DNA of 64,000 bases from Pseudomonas jessenii. Lineage in GTDB: Bacteria > Pseudomonadota > Gammaproteobacteria > Pseudomonadales > Pseudomonadaceae. The notes beneath the pieces were generated by a model. That model was given only the letters and a program-made list of their open reading frames with translations. It had not been told where the DNA came from and searched no databases. Below are positions 40,139-47,785 of the stretch, in pieces. How positions within the stretch are numbered: position 1 is the first letter of the stretch; every line of letters starts with the position of its first letter. The stretch lies in the NCBI RefSeq assembly GCF_002236115.1, contig NZ_NIWT01000007.1, positions 124,001-188,000 of the forward strand, read 5' to 3'. The position numbers and the translations under genes are program-made.

Positions 40139-40951
40139 ATGAGCGACTTCAACACCCTCGAACTGCTGACCGACCCCCGTGGATTTGCCACGCTGTGGCT
40201 CAGCCGAGAAGAAAAGAACAACGCCTTCAATGCCGAAATGATCCGCGAACTGATACTCGCCCTCGACAAAGTCGCCAGCGATGCCAGCCTGCGTTTTCTG
40301 ATCGTGCGCGGTCGCGGCAGGCATTTCAGCGCCGGCGCCGACCTGGCCTGGATGCAGCAATCGGCCGAGCTCGATTACGCCACCAACCTCGATGACGCCC
40401 GGGAACTGGCGGAATTGATGTACAACCTGGCGAAACTGAAGATTCCGACCCTGGCCGTCGTGCAAGGCGCGGCCTTTGGCGGCGCATTGGGCTTGATCAG
40501 TTGCTGCGACATGGCCATCGGTGCCGATGATGCGCAATTCTGCCTGTCGGAAGTGCGCATCGGCCTGGCACCCGCGGTAATCAGCCCGTTCGTGGTGCAA
40601 GCCATTGGCGAGCGCGCTACACGTCGCTATGCCTTGACCGCTGAGCGCTTCGGCGGGCAACGGGCACGGGAAATCGGATTGTTGTCGGAGAGCTATGCAA
40701 GTGCCGAGCTGGAACAGAAAGTCGAGCAATGGATCGACAATCTGCTGCTCAACAGTCCGGCCGCGATGCGCGCCAGCAAGGACCTGTTGCGCGAAGTCGG
40801 CGACGGCTCACTGACCCCGGCATTGCGCCGCTACACCGAAAACGCCATCGCCCGCATCCGCGTCAGCCCCGAAGGCCAGGAAGGCCTGCGCGCCTTCCTG
40901 CAAAAACGTCCGCCGAGCTGGCAAGCCGAAACCACCAAGGAGCCCCGTTGA
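40139..40951 (+). CDS. liuC: 3-Methylglutaconyl-CoA hydratase (enoyl-CoA hydratase family)
   Basis: Crotonase-family enzyme of 270 residues hydrating 3-methylglutaconyl-CoA to HMG-CoA. The oxyanion segments are GRGRHFSAGADLAWM (about 58-72) and VQGAAFGGALGLISCCDMAIG (about 107-127). The start at 40139 is chosen for the GGAGAC site 8 nt upstream; a GTG 15 bp earlier is in frame but overlaps that site. Its TGA overlaps the liuD ATG by one base (TGATG). Confidence 0.95.
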   Translation: MSDFNTLELLTDPRGFATLWLSREEKNNAFNAEMIRELILALDKVASDASLRFLIVRGRGRHFSAGADLAWMQQSAELDYATNLDDARELAELMYNLAKLKIPTLAVVQGAAFGGALGLISCCDMAIGADDAQFCLSEVRIGLAPAVISPFVVQAIGERATRRYALTAERFGGQRAREIGLLSESYASAELEQKVEQWIDNLLLNSPAAMRASKDLLREVGDGSLTPALRRYTENAIARIRVSPEGQEGLRAFLQKRPPSWQAETTKEPR

Positions 40952-42906
40952 TGAGCGCACCTGTCCTCACCACCCTGTTGGTGGCCAACCGTGGCGAAAT
41001 CGCTTGCCGGGTAATGCGTACCGCAAAGGCCCTGGGCCTGACCACCGTGGCTGTGCACAGCGCCACCGACCGTGACGCCCGGCACAGCCGCGAAGCCGAC
41101 ATTCGGGTTGACCTCGGTGGCAGCAAGGCCGTCGACAGCTATCTGCAGATCGACAAACTGATCGCCGCCGCCAAGGCCAGCGGCGCCCAGGCGATTCACC
41201 CCGGCTATGGCTTTCTGTCGGAGAACGCCGGGTTCGCCCGCGCCATCGAAGCGGCCGGCCTGATTTTCCTTGGCCCGCCCGCCTCGGCCATCGATGCCAT
41301 GGGCAGCAAGTCCGCCGCCAAAGCCCTGATGGAAACCGCTGGCGTGCCACTGGTGCCCGGTTATCACGGCGAAGCCCAGGACCTAGAAACCTTCCGCGCC
41401 GCCTGCGAACGCATCGGCTACCCGGTGTTGCTCAAGGCCACGGCCGGGGGCGGCGGCAAAGGCATGAAAGTGGTCGAGGACGTCAGCCAATTGGCCGAAG
41501 CCCTGGCCTCGGCCCAGCGTGAGGCGCAATCGTCGTTCGGCGACTCGCGGATGCTGGTGGAGAAATACCTGCTCAAGCCACGTCACGTGGAAATCCAGGT
41601 CTTCGCCGACCAGCACGGCAACTGCCTGTACCTCAACGAACGCGACTGCTCGATTCAACGTCGTCATCAGAAAGTCGTCGAAGAAGCCCCGGCGCCAGGC
41701 CTGAGTCCGGAGCTGCGGCGCGCCATGGGTGAAGCCGCCGTACGCTCGGCGCAGGCCATCGGCTACGTCGGTGCCGGCACCGTGGAGTTTTTGCTGGATG
41801 CGCGCGGCGAGTTCTTCTTCATGGAGATGAACACCCGCCTGCAGGTCGAACACCCGGTCACCGAAGCCATCACGGGCCTCGACCTGGTGGCTTGGCAGAT
41901 TCGCGTGGCACGCGGCGAAGCGTTGCCGATGACTCAAGACCAGGTGCCGCTGGTGGGGCACGCGATCGAAGTGCGGCTGTATGCCGAAGACCCGGGCAAT
42001 GATTTCCTGCCGGCGACCGGTCGCCTGGAGCTGTATCGCGAATCCGCCCAAGGGCCGGGGCGTCGAGTGGACAGCGGCGTTGAAGAAGGCGATGAAATTT
42101 CGCCTTTCTACGACCCGATGCTCGGCAAGTTGATTGCCTGGGGTGAAGACCGTGAACAGGCGCGCTTGCGCCTGCTGAGCATGCTCGACGAATTCGCCAT
42201 CGGCGGGCTGAAGACCAACATCAATTTCCTGCGGCGCATCATAGGCCACCCGGCATTTGCCGCTGCCGAACTGGATACCGGCTTCATTCCCCGTTATCAG
42301 GAACAGTTGCTGCCGACCCCAGCGGAACTCAGCGATGATTTCTGGCAAGCCGCCGCCCAGGCGTTCGCCCAGAGCCAGCCCCATGCAACCCGCGCCGATG
42401 ACCCGAGTTCGCCGTGGGCTGCACCTAACGGGCTGCGTGCCGGCTTGCCGAGAGAAATCACTCTTCACTTGAGTTGTGAAGGTCAGGACCGTGCGCTGAC
42501 GCTGGGCGACATCAATGCCCACAGCGCACGTCTCAAGGGCGAGCAACTGCTGACCGAGTACGAAGGCGTGCGCCGTCAGCACCGCGCAATACGCCGTGGC
42601 GACTATGTGTATTTGCAGTGGGATGGCGAGTTGCGCCGCATCGAGTCTTACGACCCGATCAGCGCCGTCGAGGCCAGCCACAGCCATCAGGGCGGGCTGA
42701 CCGCCCCCATGAACGGCAGCATCGTCCGGGTGCTGGTAGAGGCCGGGCAATCGGTCGAGGCCGGGGCGCAATTGGTGGTACTGGAAGCGATGAAGATGGA
42801 GCACAGCATCCGCGCGCCCCACGCCGGGGTGATCAAGGCGCTGTATTGTCAGGAAGGCGAAATGGTCAGCGAAGGCAGTGCGCTGGTCGAACTGGAAGAA
42901 GCGTGA
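40951..42906 (+). CDS. liuD: 3-Methylcrotonyl-CoA carboxylase alpha (biotin carboxylase/carrier) subunit
   Basis: 651-residue subunit carrying biotin carboxylase (about 1-450) and, at the C terminus, the biotin carrier domain with the lysine in EAMKMEHS (about 611-618). LLVANRGEIACRV (about 8-20), the ATP-grasp glycine loop KATAGGGGKGMK (about 158-169) and EMNTRLQVEHPVTE (about 292-305) are intact. The start at 40951 fits the family N terminus and couples to liuC. Confidence 0.97.
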   Translation: MSAPVLTTLLVANRGEIACRVMRTAKALGLTTVAVHSATDRDARHSREADIRVDLGGSKAVDSYLQIDKLIAAAKASGAQAIHPGYGFLSENAGFARAIEAAGLIFLGPPASAIDAMGSKSAAKALMETAGVPLVPGYHGEAQDLETFRAACERIGYPVLLKATAGGGGKGMKVVEDVSQLAEALASAQREAQSSFGDSRMLVEKYLLKPRHVEIQVFADQHGNCLYLNERDCSIQRRHQKVVEEAPAPGLSPELRRAMGEAAVRSAQAIGYVGAGTVEFLLDARGEFFFMEMNTRLQVEHPVTEAITGLDLVAWQIRVARGEALPMTQDQVPLVGHAIEVRLYAEDPGNDFLPATGRLELYRESAQGPGRRVDSGVEEGDEISPFYDPMLGKLIAWGEDREQARLRLLSMLDEFAIGGLKTNINFLRRIIGHPAFAAAELDTGFIPRYQEQLLPTPAELSDDFWQAAAQAFAQSQPHATRADDPSSPWAAPNGLRAGLPREITLHLSCEGQDRALTLGDINAHSARLKGEQLLTEYEGVRRQHRAIRRGDYVYLQWDGELRRIESYDPISAVEASHSHQGGLTAPMNGSIVRVLVEAGQSVEAGAQLVVLEAMKMEHSIRAPHAGVIKALYCQEGEMVSEGSALVELEEA

Positions 42907-42910
42907 AATG

Positions 42911-42942
42911 AGATCGGTCCTACGCATCGCGAGGACCGATCT
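42911..42942. terminator. Hairpin between convergent liuD and the CI-like repressor gene
   Basis: Perfect 11-bp stem AGATCGGTCCT / AGGACCGATCT with a 10-nt loop, directly between the two stop codons. No T-run on either side, so termination ability is uncertain. Confidence 0.55.
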
Positions 42943-42944
42943 GA

Positions 42945-43592
42945 TCAGAACCTGGCTGTTGCCTGAACCACTACACCGATGATTCGACACTCTTCGGTGT
43001 ACAAGGCTTTCGGATACGTCGGATTGAGCGGGACCAGATAACGCTGCCCGCCCTCTTCGATGAGTTTGCGGAACGTGGCTTCGGTGCTACCCGGCCACTG
43101 GGCAATGACCAGTTTGCCAGGCTCGACGTCCACCGCAGGGTCCACCAGGATCAGCATGCCTTCCGGGATGCTGATGCCATTGGGTGCGGTCATCGCATCG
43201 CCTGCCACTCTCAACCAGAATGCCGGCCCCCGGGCGTGGTAATCGGACAGTTCAAAGTGCCCTTTTCCGTACACCGGAACCTCGCCGTCACGCACTTCGG
43301 CAGGTTCGCGCCAGTCACTGACGGGGTAGCGAAAGTACGGGTTGTACTTCTGTGTCAGGGGGATTTCGTCGTCCGTTGACGCCTGCGGCTCCCGGATCAC
43401 CAGCGCCACTTCGAGAAACTCAAGGCCCAGCGCCCGCAGCACACGGTTCATGTCTTCGATGCCGGGTTCACGACGTTTGTTGAGCCAGTGGCCAATGCCG
43501 CCCTGGGACATCCCGAGGCGCTCGGCGAGTATCTCTTGAGTGATTTTGAGTTCACTCATCTTGGCCTTGACCAATTCAATCCATTTATCCAT
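42945..43592 (-). CDS. Lambda CI/LexA-like repressor lacking the self-cleavage serine
   Basis: A 215-residue regulator with N-terminal XRE helix-turn-helix (TQEILAERLGMSQGGIGHWLNKR, about 18-40) and C-terminal S24-peptidase fold. The C-terminal half resembles lambda CI: GMLILVDPAVDVEPGKLVIAQ, FRKLIEEGGQRYLVPLNPTYP. The catalytic serine of the GxSM motif is alanine here (GDAM, Ala133), and no Ala-Gly cleavage pair is visible in the hinge. The lysine in FRKLI is kept. The protein is therefore predicted not to self-cleave on RecA activation. It is divergent from a DUF6124-like gene. ATG at 43592 gives the normal N terminus. Confidence 0.88.
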   Translation of the reverse strand: MDKWIELVKAKMSELKITQEILAERLGMSQGGIGHWLNKRREPGIEDMNRVLRALGLEFLEVALVIREPQASTDDEIPLTQKYNPYFRYPVSDWREPAEVRDGEVPVYGKGHFELSDYHARGPAFWLRVAGDAMTAPNGISIPEGMLILVDPAVDVEPGKLVIAQWPGSTEATFRKLIEEGGQRYLVPLNPTYPKALYTEECRIIGVVVQATARF

Positions 43593-43660
43593 GTGCGGCA
43601 CGATACGTGGGCGACTCCAGCCATCAAAACACAAAATGTAGTATTTAAATTGTCGTCACA

Positions 43661-43675
43661 AATACAGTTCGTATT
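43661..43675. promoter_or_regulatory. Candidate operator for the CI-like repressor
   Basis: AATAC-N5-GTATT inverted repeat in the 129-bp divergent spacer. An additional GTATT half-site lies at 43641-43645. The spacer is AT-rich, consistent with overlapping divergent promoters. Confidence 0.5.
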
Positions 43676-43721
43676 AGGATCGGTTCACGGATCTGAATCT
43701 AACACGGAGCTTGCCATCGCC

Positions 43722-44063
43722 ATGAACCAACCCACCAATGACCTGCCGGACATGCACATCGACACCACCTTTGCCTCGCCCCTGGACTCAGCGGCGGCAC
43801 AACGCGCGCTGGACTATTACTTGAAACCAGCTGTTTCGGAGGGAGTGGCCGAGCCGCGTTTTTTTGATGTAAACCGCAATATCAGCGGCGAAGAGGCGCT
43901 GGTCCATGCCCTGGACCTGTTGCGCTGTGCTGCCGCCACCGCGTACGAGTCCGCCAATCATCTGCAAGGCGCAAGCCGCGACCTGGCATTTTCGACGGTG
44001 CACATGATCGACATGGCCAAGGCGATGGTCGATCGATCGCTGGAGAAGTATGAAAACGGTTGA
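43722..44063 (+). CDS. DUF6124-like (DUF3077-type) small protein
   Basis: A 113-residue soluble protein. It shows the layout of the pseudomonad DUF6124 family: a disordered start with a short RALDYYLKP block, a middle 'EEALVHALDLLRCAAATAYESANHL' helix, then SRDLAFSTVHMIDMAKAMVDRSL. Function is unknown; the family is common in Pseudomonas and often lies next to regulators. It shares its promoter region with the non-cleavable repressor and lies about 90 bp before the prrF transcript. Family assignment is from memory of the pattern. Confidence 0.75.
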   Translation: MNQPTNDLPDMHIDTTFASPLDSAAAQRALDYYLKPAVSEGVAEPRFFDVNRNISGEEALVHALDLLRCAAATAYESANHLQGASRDLAFSTVHMIDMAKAMVDRSLEKYENG

Positions 44064-44122
44064 GGTGAGAAGGCAAATCGAGAGGGCAGGAAAGAATTTT
44101 CCTGTCGCGCAGGTAAAAACGT

Positions 44123-44150
44123 TTGACTTGCAAACGAGAATGATTATTAT
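44123..44150 (+). promoter_or_regulatory. Sigma-70 promoter of prrF
   Basis: -35 TTGACT (44123-44128), a 16-bp spacer and -10 TATTAT (44145-44150), placing the start at about 44157 where the conserved AACTG of PrrF begins. Confidence 0.85.
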
Positions 44151-44153
44151 TGC
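44135..44153. promoter_or_regulatory. Fur box over the prrF promoter
   Basis: The sequence around GAGAATGATTATTATTGC matches the Fur box (GATAATGATAATCATTATC type) and covers the spacer and -10 element. Iron-loaded Fur would block transcription. Confidence 0.88.
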
Positions 44154-44156
44154 ATC

Positions 44157-44270
44157 AACTGATCGCGAGATCAGTCGATGGACCAGGTGACCTTAGGTCG
44201 GTCTCCTGGACTATCTCCTCATCAGGCTAATCACGGTTTTTGACCCGGCTTTTTGCCGGGTCTTTTTTTT
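44157..44270 (+). ncRNA. prrF: PrrF iron-responsive small RNA
   Basis: About 114-nt Hfq-dependent sRNA, the Pseudomonas counterpart of RyhB, which represses iron-using proteins during iron starvation. The 5' stem-loop (ACTGATCGCGAGATCAGT), the invariant antisense core CTCCTCATCAGGCTAATCAC (about 44215-44234) and the terminator GACCCGGC-T5-GCCGGGTC are recognisable. The segment between the 5' hairpin and the core differs from P. aeruginosa PrrF1/2 as I recall them. A single copy is seen here, not a tandem pair. Confidence 0.93.
44242..44270 (+). terminator. Intrinsic terminator of prrF
   Basis: Stem GACCCGGC / GCCGGGTC with T5 loop, followed by eight T. Confidence 0.95.
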
Positions 44271-44549
44271 GCCAGTTTTTCTGGCTTTGGCTTCAGGCTA
44301 ATGAAGTCTTTGGGTGCCGCAAATTCGATGGCGCGGATGATATCAAAAGAATTCCAGTTGGCAAGAGAAGCCCGGCATCATTGGCTAAAACCAGCGACAG
44401 ATAGCACTTGAGAATCAATCGCATAGTCTCTAAGCTGCGGCGGCGTCAAGGAGGACGCCCCCACCCTCGCACCCCGCAATTCCCCTCGGTTTCACCCCAC
44501 TCTTGCGTGTAAAGTAGCCACCATAAAAATCATATTCAAGGACCCGATT
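44271..44549. other. Intergenic stretch between prrF and the carboxypeptidase gene
   Basis: No credible gene or repeat was seen. It contains a GAGAATCAATCGCA string near 44411 that faintly recalls a Fur site but lacks an adjacent promoter. The leader AAGGACCCGATT directly before the ATG at 44550 supplies the next gene's ribosome site. Confidence 0.5.
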
Positions 44550-45701
44550 ATGGCCGTGGCTAAATCTTCTTTCGACATCAGTGCCAACTTCGACAGCGGC
44601 AATATCCAGGTAATCGATGTCAGCGACCCGCTCAAGCCCCTGCTGGCGATCCGCCCCGATACCAAAAGCAACCATTTCCAATGGTTCCACTTCAAGGCAA
44701 GCGGCCTGCATGTCGGCCAGGAGCACTGGTTTCGCCTGAACAATGCCAGCCAATCCTCCTACAACAAGGCCTGGGCCGGCTATCAGGCGGTGGCGTCCTA
44801 CGACCACGTCAACTGGTTCCGCGTACCGACCATTTTCGAAGGCGACTGCCTGCGCTTCAGCCTCGAAGCCGAGCAGACCCATGCCTGGTTCGCCTACTTC
44901 GAACCCTACAGCCGAGGTCGCCACGACTGGCTGATCGAGCAGGCGCTGACCAAGGCCGGCACCGAACTGCTGGCCACCGGCAAGAGTGTCGAAGGTCGCG
45001 ACATCCAGCTATTGCGCAAAGGCACCGGCGCCGAAGGCCAGCGCAAAGTGTGGATCATCGCCCAGCAACATCCGGGCGAGCACATGGCCGAGTGGTTCAT
45101 GGAAGGCGTGATCGAACGCCTGGAAAGAAACGACGACCCAGTGCTGAACAAACTGCTGGCCGGCGCCGACCTGTACCTGGTGCCGAACATGAACCCGGAC
45201 GGCGCCTTCCACGGACACCTGCGCACCAACGCCATGGGCCAGGACCTGAACCGCGCCTGGCAGAACGCCAGCCAGGAAATCAGCCCGGAAGTCCTGTTCG
45301 TTCAGCAGCAGATGGAAAAATACGGCGTCGATATGTTCCTCGACGTCCATGGTGACGAGGAAATCCCTCACGTGTTCACAGCTGCTTGCGAAGGCAATCC
45401 GGGTTACACACCGCGGATCGAAAAACTCGAAGAACACTTCCGCAACCACCTGAAACACACTACAAAGGATTTCCAGACCAAACACGGCTACACCCGCGAC
45501 GAGCCGGGTCAAGCCAACATGACGCTGGCCTGCAACAGCGTGGGCCAGAAGTACGACTGCCTGTCGCTGACCCTGGAAATGCCGTTCAAAGATCACGATG
45601 ATCATCCGAACCCGTTGACGGGCTGGTCGGGCAAGCGCTCGAAGCAGTTGGGGAAGGATGTTTTGACGACGGTGGCGGAGATGGTTGATACGCTGCGTTG
45701 A
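44550..45701 (+). CDS. M14-type cytosolic carboxypeptidase (Nna1/CCP-like)
   Basis: Zinc carboxypeptidase of 383 residues without a signal peptide. An N-terminal beta-sandwich (about 1-130, the domain specific to cytosolic carboxypeptidases) precedes the catalytic domain. HPGEH (about 174-178) and the histidine of LDVHGDEE (about 265-272) bind zinc, and LTLEMPF holds the catalytic glutamate. NPDGAFHGHLRTNAMGQDLNR is an M14 signature. The bacterial homologues are structurally known but their substrates are unsettled; the eukaryotic family removes glutamates from tubulin. Confidence 0.93.
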   Translation: MAVAKSSFDISANFDSGNIQVIDVSDPLKPLLAIRPDTKSNHFQWFHFKASGLHVGQEHWFRLNNASQSSYNKAWAGYQAVASYDHVNWFRVPTIFEGDCLRFSLEAEQTHAWFAYFEPYSRGRHDWLIEQALTKAGTELLATGKSVEGRDIQLLRKGTGAEGQRKVWIIAQQHPGEHMAEWFMEGVIERLERNDDPVLNKLLAGADLYLVPNMNPDGAFHGHLRTNAMGQDLNRAWQNASQEISPEVLFVQQQMEKYGVDMFLDVHGDEEIPHVFTAACEGNPGYTPRIEKLEEHFRNHLKHTTKDFQTKHGYTRDEPGQANMTLACNSVGQKYDCLSLTLEMPFKDHDDHPNPLTGWSGKRSKQLGKDVLTTVAEMVDTLR

Positions 45702-45709
45702 CTCAAAGC

Positions 45710-45739
45710 ATGACCTGATCTCTCATGAGATCAGGTCAT
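45710..45739. terminator. Bidirectional hairpin between convergent genes
   Basis: Perfect 12-bp stem ATGACCTGATCT / AGATCAGGTCAT with a 6-nt loop, 8 bp after the carboxypeptidase stop and 7 bp after the metalloprotease stop on the other strand. CAAAACTTT follows on the plus side. Confidence 0.75.
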
Positions 45740-45746
45740 CAAAACT

Positions 45747-47060
45747 TTACCGAGAAGCACCATTGCTCATTCTGGACTCTGCCCCTTGAGCATTAACTGC
45801 CTTGACATAGTAGATTGTTCTATTGGACGTAGTCGAAGCAACATATGTCAAGCCTGTCACCTCCGCTACTTTGACTACCTCTGAACCATTAAGCACATTG
45901 CGATACACATCGTACCGAGCAGCATCGCTGGACGGATCCCAGCTAAATGTAACTGTGGTTATTGTTGATCCAGTTTTTCTAAGGTTCTGGGGGATACTAA
46001 CTGTATAAGAAGACAGACGCGCCGCATTTTCTCGCCATACGCGGGCCATATCTGCGGTGGCAGCATTTCCTATAGGTAAACCATGAGCATCGCGTACATT
46101 GGGTGTTGAGTAATATGGATGACCGTTCCCGCATTGAGCGGTGAAGGTTTTTCCGTTTTCATACCCATAACCATAGGGAACTACTCCTCCGCCATCACGC
46201 TGGCAGTGCAAGCCTCCGGCGTTATGCCCTACTTCGTGGCGAAAAAATTCACCATAAACATGACCAACTGCAAAGTTTCCCGGCATTTTTCCATACCCAA
46301 CTACCGGACCAGAAAAAACCCCATAAACCAAATCTGGATTATTTTTCTCTATCCCCACCGAAAATATCCTCGGAAGTTGATTTAATGTCTCACGGGTTGG
46401 CGGATAGTCTTCTTCAACGACTTGTACACCTACCAACCTCATCGAAACATTCGTCACACGTGAATTTCGCAAAGCCAAATTAACGCTTTCCACCTGCGCC
46501 AATGCATTGGCATGAGCATCACCACCGGCAGCTATAACGGCTGAGCGCGAATAACCAATAAGTATCTCTATGACATAGGCGTCTGCTGACGCTGTTGATT
46601 TCGGCGTAGCAGATGTAGCTTTTACCTCGTCAACTACCGTATCAGGTCGAGAGTAATCCACAGTGGGAAAAGGAGTGAAGCGGCCTTCTCCTTTGTTGTT
46701 GACCACAAGCAATCCATTGTTCCCCGATTGTTCCACTACTGCGGTCAGGCTGCCATCCTTATTCGACCTAACCGAAACCAGCGACCCAACCGACTTGTCT
46801 GGCATAATCAAATTACCGCTCTCAACGGTATACCCGTCAATCACCTTCGAACTCGACCGCTCAAACGCCCCTGGCTTAATCCAGTCCCGATACAGCTCTT
46901 CCGTAGTCTTGCTAGCAACATTTTCCACAACCCAGCTTTTCGGCCCACGAGGTTCCGGTGGTGTTGAATACGCACAGGCCCCTAGCAACACAGCCATCGA
47001 TACTGCCGACAGCGAAGTAAAAGCACTCCGCATCAAACGCACACCTGTAGTCTTGAACAT
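45747..47060 (-). CDS. Secreted metzincin-like zinc metalloprotease lipoprotein with fibronectin III domain
   Basis: 437-residue lipoprotein. The signal peptide ends in lipobox LGAC (about 26-29), then a pro-region-like segment to about residue 160. A catalytic domain of reprolysin/M72-like type contains HEVGHNAGGLH (275-285), a full HExxHxxGxxH zinc site, and a possible Met-turn at TADM (about 334-337). It ends with a fibronectin type III domain (about 355-437). A GGGAGA site lies 8 nt before the ATG at 47060. Base use is visibly more AT-rich than all neighbours, which points to recent acquisition. Substrate unknown; distal surface anchoring is inferred. Confidence 0.82.
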   Translation of the reverse strand: MFKTTGVRLMRSAFTSLSAVSMAVLLGACAYSTPPEPRGPKSWVVENVASKTTEELYRDWIKPGAFERSSSKVIDGYTVESGNLIMPDKSVGSLVSVRSNKDGSLTAVVEQSGNNGLLVVNNKGEGRFTPFPTVDYSRPDTVVDEVKATSATPKSTASADAYVIEILIGYSRSAVIAAGGDAHANALAQVESVNLALRNSRVTNVSMRLVGVQVVEEDYPPTRETLNQLPRIFSVGIEKNNPDLVYGVFSGPVVGYGKMPGNFAVGHVYGEFFRHEVGHNAGGLHCQRDGGGVVPYGYGYENGKTFTAQCGNGHPYYSTPNVRDAHGLPIGNAATADMARVWRENAARLSSYTVSIPQNLRKTGSTITTVTFSWDPSSDAARYDVYRNVLNGSEVVKVAEVTGLTYVASTTSNRTIYYVKAVNAQGAESRMSNGASR

Positions 47061-47160
47061 GATTCATCTCCCTGAATAACAAGATCAGTGCTGTTCGACT
47101 GACCTCATCCGGGCCACTGCAGTCTTTGAGCATTGAACGCGTCTTTTCGAGAAGGCGAAA

Positions 47161-47176
47161 CTGTCAAAGTTGACAG
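47161..47176. promoter_or_regulatory. Inverted repeat CTGTCAA-AG-TTGACAG
   Basis: A perfect 7-bp inverted repeat about 100 bp upstream of the metalloprotease gene and containing a TTGACA-type hexamer on both strands. It could be an operator/-35 region of that gene. No binding protein is identified. Confidence 0.4.
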
Positions 47177-47195
47177 GTATGTGTGATCCCCTACC

Positions 47196-47223
47196 TGTAG
47201 GAGCTGCCGCAGGCCACTCCTAC
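47196..47223. repeat. Third-class REP-like element
   Basis: TGTAGGAGCTGCCGCAGGC followed by CACTCCTACA. This is the GGAGCTGCCGCAGGC-type repeat of fluorescent pseudomonads, different from the two other REP classes in the window. Confidence 0.65.
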
Positions 47224-47239
47224 ATTGGCTTAGCGCAGT

Positions 47240-47785
47240 TCAGGGCATGTCTTTACCGCGCAACATACTGTTCAACACCTCATCACGACGCACCCAACCG
47301 TGAAACAACGCGGCCGCCAAATGCAGCAACACGGTCAGAAACAACAGGTACGCCAGATACCCATGGGCCTTGCGCAAAAACGCAAACAGCTGCGCGTCCG
47401 CCGGCACGATCGATGGCAACTGCAACGAACTGCTGAGCATCACCGGTTCGCCCGACGCCGAAATCATCGTCCAGCCCAGCAGCGGCAAGACCAGCATCAA
47501 GGCATACAGCAATACATGCGAGGCCTTGGCCGCCACCGCTTGCCAACCCGGCAAATCCACCGGCAGCGGTGGTTGCGTGGTGGAGAACCGCACCACCAGC
47601 CGCACGATCACCAGCAGCAAAATCGCGACACCCAAAGGTTTGTGCAGATTGATCAGCCATTCATGCCGTTCGGACACCGAGGCGACCATCCCGGCACCGA
47701 TAAACAACATGGCGATGATCATCAGTGCCATCAGCCAGTGCAGCAGTCGCGCCAATGGAGCGAAGTGGTTGGATTGAGTGCTCAT
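47240..47785 (-). CDS. Cytochrome b561 (peroxidase operon)
   Basis: Four-helix diheme membrane cytochrome of 181 residues. Candidate heme histidines lie in LARLLHWLMAL (His16), INLHKPLG (about 48), ASHVLLY (about 91), and KAHGYLAYLLFLTVLLH (about 139-156). It overlaps the upstream catalase-like gene by 4 bases. It probably passes electrons from the quinone pool to that periplasmic hemoprotein. The electron route is inferred from this frequent gene pairing. Confidence 0.92.
   Translation of the reverse strand: MSTQSNHFAPLARLLHWLMALMIIAMLFIGAGMVASVSERHEWLINLHKPLGVAILLLVIVRLVVRFSTTQPPLPVDLPGWQAVAAKASHVLLYALMLVLPLLGWTMISASGEPVMLSSSLQLPSIVPADAQLFAFLRKAHGYLAYLLFLTVLLHLAAALFHGWVRRDEVLNSMLRGKDMP

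Noticed and set aside
42945..44063. Remnant prophage or pyocin cluster around the CI-like repressor
   Set aside because: No integrase, holin, lysin, tail or attachment-site duplication is visible on either side; the flanks are liuD and prrF.
44411..44424. Second Fur-like site after prrF
   Set aside because: Only a partial match (GAGAATCAATCGCA) with no promoter or gene start at a suitable distance.
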